This document shows positions 56,076 to 64,000 of a DNA stretch of 64,000 nt, one piece after another. Source of the stretch: Manduca sexta (lineage: Eukaryota > Arthropoda > Insecta > Lepidoptera > Sphingidae); contig NC_051118.1 of assembly GCF_014839805.1 (NCBI RefSeq), positions 6,130,391-6,194,390 on the forward strand. Reading direction: 5' to 3'. The number at the start of each line of letters is the position of its first letter. Positions within the stretch are counted from its first letter, which is position 1. Under the pieces are notes generated by a model. The model had not been told where the DNA came from. It saw only the letters and a program-made list of their open reading frames with translations, and did not search any database. The position numbers were made by a program, and so were the translations under genes.

Positions 56076-57660
56076 AGCAAGCCAATACGTTGACGATAGA
56101 CGTCACAAACGGTGAACGATAGCAATAGAATTAAAAAAAATAATAATTATAATACGTCTACGTAGATTATTAGATTTTTATCTTATAATGCTCAGTACAA
56201 ATCGGAACAAAACAATTTACCACACTCATATTTAACCGAAGAAATAGACTATGCGGTCTAAAATAGACCAATCTAGATGGACTTTTGCATAAAAGGACTT
56301 ACAATCTATGATCTAGCATTATTGTTATTCAATACACGACTTGAAAGAAACCTATCAAAACGTGTCAAAGAATTCTCATAAATCTACGGTCTATGTAAAG
56401 TGACGTCATGTGTCATTAAAGTTGACATTAAGATACCTTGGTCAACAAAAACGTCATCGCGTACACGAGCAAAATGATCGTTTCGCAAAATCGGTCATTC
56501 ATCGTTTCGTAACTTGGCGTGCGGTTCGCACGCTCGCGACAATGTTTTGTAATGGAGTTTCTTTTGTTTATCATGTTTAAATGACAATAGAATGGTAGAA
56601 TTTGAATTTGGAATGTTAGATTTTTTATAAGTGACATGAGAATAAAAACGTTAAAATAAAAATATATCGCCTCGTTGCTTCAATAATATTAATAATAATA
56701 TGTTATGAGTGTGTTGCGACTTTTAAAGAATTATTATATTGAAATATTTTTTATTTATTTCGCTATTACACGCATAAAAGATATCACATTTTAGGAAAAA
56801 GAAAGTCGGACGAGGTGGTTAAAATTATCAAAAAAATATATTTGTAGACTTAACACAATATTTTTAAAGCAAAAAGGTGATATTACTGGGAAAAAATAAA
56901 TAAATATCGGGATTATATTCTTGTGAATGTCACTTCCAGGCACGATTTTTTTGCACAAAATATATTTTACAACTTTATTAAGACTGAAATTACCGTGACC
57001 AAGATGTTAATTTGCCTAATCAAGCATTGATGTTATATAAAAATTTATTCGCAAATAATCAAGTATCGAATTTATATTTATCCGAATTTTATTACATACC
57101 TAATAATTAAAAGCAAAATATCATTAAAATATACATAAATTATTTTTTATCTCAGTGATTTCGTCAAAACCATCTTTAATTACACAAACCATTAACCATT
57201 TACGACGAAATAAAATATGTATTTTATCATTTTATTGTTTGATAGGAAAGAAATATTTATTAAAAATCTTAAAAATGTCAACACGCGATTGCGTAAGAAC
57301 CTGTGTAATAAAAAATGCTAGCAAAAGTGAAACCGCGAATAATGTCCAAACGAATAATAAATCAAACTCGATATTAATTATAGCTTCAAGGTTAATCGAT
57401 TAATTAATTTAGATTTAATAAAACAAATAAAATTGATTATAATATTTACATATCGTTTCCGTAATTATTTGAATTGGCACTTAATATTGTAGACTTGTGT
57501 CATCGACTTATTTTTACAAGTTTTAAGCTATGTTCGGAAAATCATAAATATAAAATGAATGTATAAATTAATATTATTTTTAAATATAGGCATTTTGATG
57601 AAACGGTTGAAAAGAAACCACTCATTTACTTTGGCTATCATTGTGGTGAAAATCATTCAT
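56076..57660. other. Unassigned AT-rich DNA
   Basis: No gene recognised. 56440-56545 is GC-richer and CpG-containing ('gcgtgcggttcgcacgctcg'), possibly regulatory. Confidence 0.35.
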
Positions 57661-58060
57661 GAATAACGAATATTTTCACCAAAAATCAGAGTTTCACTTT
57701 TATGATTTTTCTATCATTTTGTAGTTTAGTACCAATATGGTGTGTGCGAGAGAGTTGACTGCAGTGTGAAGTTGCCGCTGCGACGAATTCTTTTAAAGTA
57801 GTAGTAGCGTAATTAATATTTTCATTATGTTATACAGTCATTTTGACATTGCGTTTCTAAATGGGATCACATATTCGTCTTCACCTCTGCTAACATTGTG
57901 ACAAAAACCATCCCTGAATTCAGTTTAGTGATTTACTTATAATTTTGTAGTTTAGTGTGAATATGTCGCGTGTGTGTGTATTTCTGATTGAAAGCGTGAT
58001 GTTGCCGCTGCGAGTAATTCTCTTAGAGTAGTAGTAGCATCATTAATTACTCTGCTATAC
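57661..58060 (+). repeat. Family S repeat, two units in tandem
   Basis: Unit 1 (57672-57815) and unit 2 (57937-58050) both read 'attttgtagtttagt ... atgtcgcgtgtgtg/atggtgtgtgcg ... ttgccgctgcga ... ttctcttagagtagtagtag'. They relate to 47258 and 3975 (-). Confidence 0.75.
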
Positions 58061-58473
58061 TGTAATTTATAATCATTGATAAAAGAAATTCAGGGACTAA
58101 GAAAATACGAAACGCACAAAAACACCAAAAACTGTCACTAGAAAGTTAAAAAGACAATCGACAATGAGCCGACAGCTCTTACCTTTTGGCTTGAATTAGT
58201 AATATTATGCTTAAGTAAAGACATTAAAGAAGTTATAGACCGGGCAGGACCAAATTATTGCTCCAAAAGTTATTGCCAATTGGTAATAAGTCGTTGTCTT
58301 ATTTGAATGCCTGTGATAACATGTCACAGAGTCCTTAGATGTTAATACAAAACTAACATATTTACAGAAAATTTGCTAAAATTCGTATTAAAATGTGCAT
58401 ATATAAGGAAGAAATGTGAAGTATTTTACATTTGTGTTTTGCTATTTTACGGTAGAGTAATAATTGCATATAG
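58061..58473. other. Unassigned AT-rich DNA
   Basis: Nothing recognised. Confidence 0.4.
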
Positions 58474-58665
58474 TTCGAAGAACCGATGGCCGTTGGGGTC
58501 GAAAGGTTCTAGAGTGGAGGCCACGTACAGGCAAGTGGACGGACTACCTGGCTAAGGTCGCAGGAAGTCGCTGGATGCAGGCCGCTTCCAACAGGTCGAC
58601 GTGGAGATCCTTGTGGGAGGCCTATGTTCAGCAGTGGACTTCCTGTGGCTGAGATGAATGAATGA
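58474..58665 (+). mobile_element. RTE-type LINE, 3' end of reverse transcriptase ORF
   Basis: The frame 58464-58652 encodes R-R-T-D-G-R-W-G, R-T-G-K-W-T-D-Y-L, V-A-G-S-R-W-M-Q-A-A and W-R-S-L-W-E-A-Y-V-Q-Q-W before a stop, the conserved extreme C-terminus of RTE-clade polyproteins. It is followed by the short (GAAT)n tail 'gatgaatgaatgaataat' expected of RTE. 5'-truncated, as most LINE copies are. Confidence 0.88.
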
Positions 58666-59004
58666 ATAATCGTATGAGCGCAAAATTTTTGTATGACAAT
58701 CTTCCCAATGCCTGCTCTATATAATTTTATAACTATGTGTTTAAGTGTTAATTTCTAACACCTGTAACACTAACTTTTGTTTCGTAATGTGTGAACAAAG
58801 GTTTTTGTCGTAAACCGCGGTTTTAGTTCACGAAGTTTATAGTTTATGAATGTATTCGTCTTCATTGTTTTGTTAATGTGCAGGGTTTGGTACCAGAGCT
58901 CGTCCTTTTTATTTTCCTTGGTTTAAAAGTATCAGAAAATACTTATTGTGAAGCGGCGATCAGGACAGAAAAATCGCTTCTTAAAGTATATAGTATACTT
59001 ATAC
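58666..59004. other. Unassigned DNA
   Basis: Nothing recognised. Confidence 0.4.
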
Positions 59005-59231
59005 GCACTCATGCCTTTTATCCTCGAGAAGGTAGGCAGAGGTCCAATTGCATCAACTTTCAGCCGTGTATGTTCCGTCCCATGATGTGATAGGGGGCGA
59101 GCCTGTAGCTATATCAGGTACAAAATTTGGACTGATACTGTGTGGTAACCCAATATCACTTTGTCCGACTGGGAATGGAACCTGAGGCCTCAGCATTGTA
59201 GTGCCATACACCTGCGCCATCGAAGCAGTCA
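59005..59231 (-). mobile_element. SINE family B, full length
   Basis: Plus-strand order 'ttatcctcgagaaggtaggc', 'cgtcccatgatgtgataggg', 'ccgactgggaatggaacctg' (a weakened B box) and 'ctgcgccatcgaagcagtca'. Confidence 0.88.
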
Positions 59232-59814
59232 TGATATATAACAATATTTTGTTCTTTATATTGTTAAAGAATCCAAAATAATAAATAGTAATATTATTGT
59301 TATATGAATAAGAAAATACAGTGGACGAAAGTTATGAATATTGCCATCCAACAATTGACAGCATTGTCAACTCATTTTAGTTTTGAAAGATAAATCAGAT
59401 CAATTTAAAATATGTATGTTTTCTGACTGTATTATATTATGATTATAAAATGAAGGACGATATGTCTCCTTACCCTTTCCAAATATTACTTCTGCTAAAT
59501 ATCTTATACCCATAACCAAAATTATTATACGGTTTAAATTAAAGCGAAGGAAAGAATCACAGCCCTTTCGTATATGAACGAGTTGACAGTTTCTTAAACA
59601 TTACGTAACCGGCCAGTACTTCATAAAATATTTTTAACATGTTCCTTTTTTAATTTTTTGCCTTCCAAAAATCACGTGTTCGAAAGAGGTTTCTTGAAAA
59701 AAGTATACATAAATAAACAGTATTAAAATTGGCCGGCAAGAAAAAAAAATACAATTAAAAAAGCCATTCGCTTCCACCGGGAGGGTATTATATCGCAACA
59801 CTCATGTTCGCGTG
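59232..59814. other. Unassigned AT-rich DNA
   Basis: Nothing recognised. Confidence 0.4.
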
Positions 59815-59970
59815 TATAAATGTTGTACAATATTTTTGAACCTCTACACGAGCGGCAACACGGCTAATTTGTGATGGTCCTCGGGTGGTATTACTGGTGA
59901 TATAATTGACAGGTCTTTTGAAATACACCGTTTAATATCTTAGTGAGTCATCTTAATTTGATTTATACGG
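59815..59970 (+). promoter_or_regulatory. Candidate promoter and 5' UTR exon of the gene at 63888
   Basis: A TATAAAT at 59815-59821 is followed about 150 bp later by a strong splice donor (cg/GTAAGT at 59971). The final exon of the window has a good acceptor directly before its start codon, so a non-coding first exon is required somewhere upstream. This is the best-looking TATA-plus-donor pair nearby. Inference only; no transcript evidence. Confidence 0.25.
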
Positions 59971-61466
59971 TAAGTGCATTCATTATAAAGTTTATTTATT
60001 ACGATATTTAACGAGTCTGTGTGGGGTATGTCTTTTTGTATGTTGTTACTCCCAGGAGAAGTGCTTTATGAGTTCAGCCAGTCATTTGTTTTGTGAAATA
60101 AAATTGATCGCGGAATTAAATTAGTTTGTGGACGCGAACGAAGGTACGAAAAAAGAATAAATGAATGTTTTCGTGTTTAACCAAAAACAAGTCAATATTT
60201 AATTAATAATCTGGTGCGTTTATGTACTATCACTTTGTAATTTTCATAGGAATTATATTATGGTTAAAGATGAATTTATGTAAATAAATTCACATCTGTG
60301 TTGCACACGGCAAAATAAATGACATATTTAAAACAAAGGCGTTTACAGAATTGTTTTACGTACAAAAAAGATGACGATTTTTTATTTCAGCTCATAACAA
60401 TGCTTGACAATGTATCACAGACGTGATATTTTTAAATTCCTGACATGTTTGACAATAACGTTCTGCTACTTGGAGTCAATGGCCAACGCCCTATGGCTTT
60501 ACCGGCCTTTCTTCCTTTGCATATAAAATCATCGGGCCATGAGGCCCGATGGCTAAGGCTATGAATAGTTCCAGATTTTTTGTTGGGTGAATGATTGGGC
60601 GCTGGTCTTTTACTTTTTTATTTTGTTATGGATTAGGTATTAAGTTTCTAATTTCAGAGTAAATTATTTACGTATTTACATTAAAATTACTATTCTTCAC
60701 GTTACAACAATAAAAAAGGAAGAATTCGAGTTTGGTCAAAATTTAAAAATGGAACGCCAAAAAACTAATAAGCATGCATGTCAACAACCAACGGGTCCAA
60801 TCAACGAATTTTTATTCACACTTTATCAGACCATACGAGTCCCGAATGCGGAAATACAGGACACAGACCTCAGGTTTGTTCATATTTTGTCCCGTACCCG
60901 CTTCGGAGAAATGACAATGTCCTTAGCCGGCCAGTCCGTCGACCCCGCGCGTGTGCCTTTTTGTTTGCCGGCTGCCTGGCTGGAGAGGAAAATTTTTAAT
61001 CTATGAACGTATATTTTTAATATGTTTTTTTTTCTGGCCAGTGTTATTTTTGGTGATTTGAGGTTTTATCTTTTTGAAAATAATAGATTTATTCAACTGT
61101 CTTAAGTATTTTTTTGGTTGTGACATATTTCCGCTATTGGCTGCGGTAGGTAATTAATGTGTTTACTAATGTAAGGTAAAAAGTGAATCTATTTAAATTT
61201 GGCCGATTCTAAGATATAAAGCCGTTGTTGACGCAAAGATCTCAGCAGAAGATATGACAACACAATTAATCTATGAAATCTGATAAAATATTTTGATAAA
61301 ACAAAGCTAGTTTGTATGCCAGATGCAGTTGAATAATATGTTTGTCTTTTAATCTCTATAATTAAATAATTATCGAAGAAAAGTGTATCTGGGGATATAG
61401 AGTTAATTTTTTGTTAAGATAGTTAGTCACGAAACTTTGCTTTAAACTTAAGTGAAATCAATATAT
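59971..61466. other. Unassigned DNA
   Basis: Presumed intron or intergenic. 60749-61006 is an 85-codon plus-strand frame through a GC-richer patch (60885-60990) with no recognised domain. 60531-60550 is a perfect short hairpin (atcgggcc/ggcccgat). Confidence 0.35.
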
Positions 61467-61680
61467 GTAGTAGCTGTGGCGTAGTTGTATTGTGCGCGGC
61501 ACGACCACTTCGACGTTCTGGGTTCGAATACCAGGTCGGGAAAATTATGGGTATTCTGTTCAGTATCAGTCCAGATTCTGGAACTCCGATATAGCAACAG
61601 CCTTCTCATCACATCATGGGACGGAACACATGGTGAAGACTGTACTATCCCTTCGGGGTAAATGTAGGAGTAATGCATAA
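61467..61680 (+). mobile_element. SINE family B
   Basis: 'gctgtggcgtagttgtattg' (A box), 'gggttcgaataccaggtcgg' (B box), 'catcacatcatgggacggaa', 3' 'atcccttcggggtaaatgta'; a short deletion in the middle. Confidence 0.85.
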
Positions 61681-61722
61681 TGATATTTCCATATACGTAT
61701 ATCATAAGGAAATTGACATGCA

Positions 61723-61930
61723 CAAATATCAGATGAAGGTCGCGGATTCGATTCCCGCTCACTTCCGACGTGTTTATCAATATGTTTAACATTGCACGTA
61801 TGCACTCGGCCCCTCTGCCTTATCTCGCGATCAGCTGCGACCGCTACCATAGTCACGAACTCGTCGCGTTATCACTCGAATGCGGAGCGCTTTATCGCTA
61901 CCATCAGAAGCGTTTACGCTGCATTTTTGG
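61723..61930 (+). ncRNA. tRNA-like 3' half plus GC-rich segment
   Basis: 'aaggtcgcggattcgattcc' contains a perfect B-box-like GATTCGATTCC in the setting of a tRNA T arm, but no matching D arm or acceptor stem was found. The GC-rich DNA after it (61797-61920) is unassigned. Probably a SINE remnant. Confidence 0.35.
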
Positions 61931-61980
61931 TATTTTTGTGTGTGGTTCTATGAAATTATATGATTTATTTGAACCCGTAA

Positions 61981-62151
61981 AATAATAATATCAGCCCTGT
62001 ATTATATACTGTCCCACTGTTGGGCACGGGCTTCCTTTACTACTGAGAGGGAATAGGCCTTAGTCCGCCACGCTGGCCTAGTGCGGGTTGGTAGACTTCA
62101 CACACCCTCGAAAATTCCTATAGAGAATTTCTCAGGTATGCAGGTTTCCTC
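61981..62151 (-). mobile_element. SINE family A, 5'-truncated
   Basis: 'aataatatcagccctgtatt' to 'ctcaggtatgcaggtttcct'; the head with the Pol III boxes is absent. Confidence 0.9.
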
Positions 62152-62198
62152 CCGTGACATATTTATACATTATTTAGCTTCCTTCGTTATTAATCCTA

Positions 62199-62282
62199 CC
62201 AGTTCGGAAAGCAGTTCTCACCAGAGAAGAACGGGCAAGAAACTCTGGTGTTGCTCTTTTCAAAATCATTCTAAGGTTTACA
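62199..62282 (+). repeat. Family U fragment
   Basis: 'agttcggaaagcagttctca', 'gaacgggcaagaaactctgg', 'tgttgctcttttcaaaatca'; shared with 49340-49412. Confidence 0.65.
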
Positions 62283-62414
62283 GCACATGATAAAGAGGAG
62301 AAAAAAAATGCAATTATTTTTTTATTATTGTTTAGAGTATTTTATTTAGGGTAGGTAGGTACCTATTTTTATTATGTTACCATCGTTCTAAATTACCATC
62401 AAAGAGTTTTGACG

Positions 62415-62438
62415 CTAACCTAACCTAACCTAACCTAA
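62415..62438. repeat. Interstitial telomere-type repeat (CCTAA)n
   Basis: 24 bp of perfect CTAAC/CCTAA units (4.8 units), the complement of the insect telomeric TTAGG. Too short to be a telomere; chance, break repair or a telomere-associated retroelement footprint are possible. Confidence 0.8.
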
Positions 62439-62462
62439 GCCAAATCATTTCTGTAACATTTG

Positions 62463-62690
62463 CTGGTGGTAGGATATAATTTATATCCGTCCGGATAGCA
62501 ATCAAAGTACACAAGGTGTTAAAATCCGCCATAGTGACCCACGAGTGTGGCGCGTTCTGGGATCAGCCTGTGTATATGCGGTTCAACTGGCCGGCATAAT
62601 TATGTCGACTATCGAGGGGTAATCATCTACATTTTATTGGACTCCATTTCACTAACCGTCACGTGCAGTGGCGTGTCCGTATACAAAAAA
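62463..62690 (+). repeat. Family D repeat
   Basis: 'gctggtggtaggatataatt', 'gtacacaaggtgttaaaatc', 'cgccatagtgacccacgagt', 'ttatgtcgactatcgagggg', then an A-rich tail. It starts 24 bp after the telomere-type repeat. Confidence 0.85.
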
Positions 62691-63562
62691 CATATTTGAA
62701 AAATTCGAAATACTCAGAGTGGTCCCTGCATAGTCTATGGCAAAATAAAATAAAGTCGTTTATTATAAACATTATAAGAAAAGAAAAACATGATTAATTA
62801 ATAAGACAATCGCTTTGTTATAAACTTGTTAATTGAAAAAAGTCAATGTCAACATTTTAATATTATGTTTATCCTGAATCTGTATTTTGTAATTAAAATG
62901 AATCACATATGTTTATTTTTGCACCCAACTTATAAACACTTATCAGTTAATTACCAAATGCGATTCGTTTTAATTATTAAAGTCATCTCAAATTTCTGGA
63001 TTCCTACCCAGAAAATCACACAACTTAATTAAGAGAAATGTCGGTCCGTTATCATTAAAATCTGCGATACGTTCATGGTAGCCGTGATTACAATTTGTAT
63101 GATAAAGATCCAGCCGACTCGCCTCGGCAATTGAGAATGATCTGCCTGACATTGGACGCGAAAATAACATTGTATTTAGACCTTTTATGTCTGTTAAAAA
63201 GCCGATGGTCCGTCCATAATAAATAAACACTGAGAATGTAATCATAATTCAAAAAGGCTTCGACCAAAAAGTTGATATATTTTATAGAAAAAAGGTTTAG
63301 ATTAAAACCTACTTAGAAGAAAAAAAAAAGTTGTTCGAAATATGAATTAAGTATAAATCATTTAACTCGCAAATAAATAATTGCATATCAAATGGAACCT
63401 ATAATTACGTTCTTTATTTTAAAATTTATGTCCAAAATATTTTATTTATTATCTTTAATTCACCTCTAGGTATTTAAAATAAAGTAAAAAATTATGTGAC
63501 GACATTATGTTTATTTAATATTGGTTTAATAGCTGCAATAATTTATTCCTATTAAATTGTCG
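62691..63562. other. Unassigned AT-rich DNA
   Basis: Presumed intron or upstream region of the last gene; nothing recognised. Confidence 0.4.
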
Positions 63563-63745
63563 ATTTCGGTAACGTGTCTACGGTGTGAACATGATATGTG
63601 ATGTTAAGTCTTATTATGTCAAGACTCCAGTAGTTACACTGGCTACAGTGTCCTAACCGGAACACAACAGTGACTACACACTGCTCCTTGGCGGCCGAAA
63701 TAGACATTGTGGTAGTACCTACCCATAGAGACCTAACAGTAAAAA
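63563..63745 (-). repeat. Family E repeat, 5' part, reverse
   Basis: 'ccagtagttacactggctac', 'acacaacagtgactacacac', 'aatagacattgtggtagtac' on the plus strand complement family E; the 3' half is missing. It lies 140 bp before the coding exon. Confidence 0.85.
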
Positions 63746-63887
63746 TATATAAAATTGTAGTAGGCATAAAACTTTTGTCGGGAGTTAATAAGTTGCAGTA
63801 ATTGTTTTATACATATAACGTCATCCGAGGTCGCACGGTTTCACCGATCTGTTGTTTTATATTTTATTGTTTTATTTCAGATACATA

Positions 63888-63974
63888 ATGGAGTCGCCGT
63901 ATGTATCGGCCCACTGGCTCTCCGCATTCGTTCTTCTCTGCTCTTTCTTCTCCACCCACACGCTCAACACTAAG
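63888..63974 (+). CDS. Start-codon exon of an unidentified, probably secreted or membrane protein
   Basis: A pyrimidine-rich acceptor (ttttatttcag, ending 63880) is followed by 7 bases and an ATG in strong context (A at -3, G at +4). The frame stays open for 29 codons to an AAG/GTAAGA donor at 63975, ending in phase 0. The encoded N-terminus starts M-E-S-P-Y, then has a hydrophobic core L-S-A-F-V-L-L-C-S-F-F (residues 11-21) and a polar tail T-H-T-L-N-T-K: a signal peptide or signal anchor by appearance, though the n-region lacks a basic residue. This is too little to identify the protein. Both splice sites and codon composition support a real exon; the rest of the gene lies beyond the window. 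Confidence 0.7.
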
Positions 63975-64000
63975 GTAAGACTATATATTTTCCACAATGT

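Noticed and set aside
60531..60550. Perfect hairpin atcgggcc/ggcccgat resembling a bacterial terminator
   Set aside because: No T run follows and the context is eukaryotic; an 8-bp stem can occur by chance.
61614..61856. Minus-strand peptide containing E-R-E-S-N-P-R-P
   Set aside because: This peptide arises from translating a tRNA T-arm/B-box sequence and is a common artefact.

Overview
The window looks like nuclear DNA of a moth or butterfly (order Lepidoptera). It is AT-rich and has almost no long open reading frame. It is packed with short interspersed elements, inverted-repeat (MITE-like) elements and Helitron/LINE-type fragments of kinds familiar from lepidopteran genomes, and it holds a short run of the insect telomeric unit (TTAGG as CCTAA). 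Two 500-N runs (262-761, 16437-16936) show it is scaffolded draft sequence. No species can be named from the sequence.

Only two pieces of protein-coding gene are convincing, one near each end. At 2530-2919 on the minus strand is the first coding exon of a Sox transcription factor of the SoxF (Drosophila Sox15-like) group. It ends inside the HMG box at a GTGAGT donor, so the rest of the gene lies at lower coordinates, probably outside the window. The exon needs one frame change between its N-terminal part and the HMG box, most simply a sequence error or a real lesion. At 63888-63974 on the plus strand is a start-codon exon encoding a signal-peptide-like N-terminus of an unidentified gene that continues past the window. 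A possible 5' UTR exon for it ends at a GTAAGT donor at 59970. One intact tRNA gene, tRNA-Pro(CGG), lies on the minus strand at 28108-28179.

The roughly 60 kb between is intergenic or intronic and made mostly of repeats. In this annotation they are called: family A (tRNA-derived SINE, about 13 copies or pieces, several with clear target-site duplications); families B and C (SINEs sharing a tRNA-like head with different bodies); families D and E (about 240 and 300 bp dispersed repeats); family F (about 320 bp, three copies, one inserted inside a family B SINE); family G (fold-back element with TTAA ends, one copy holding a perfect 79-bp inverted repeat); families Q and R (Helitron-like and LINE/Helitron-like fragments); RTE-type LINE 3' ends; and several TIR elements. 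The most notable is a 1.3-kb element at 25628-26928 with 22-bp terminal inverted repeats, internal copies of its terminal 14-mer and a decayed psq-type helix-turn-helix reading frame. Several elements are nested and give a relative order of insertion.

No CRISPR array, operon or other prokaryotic-style system is present.
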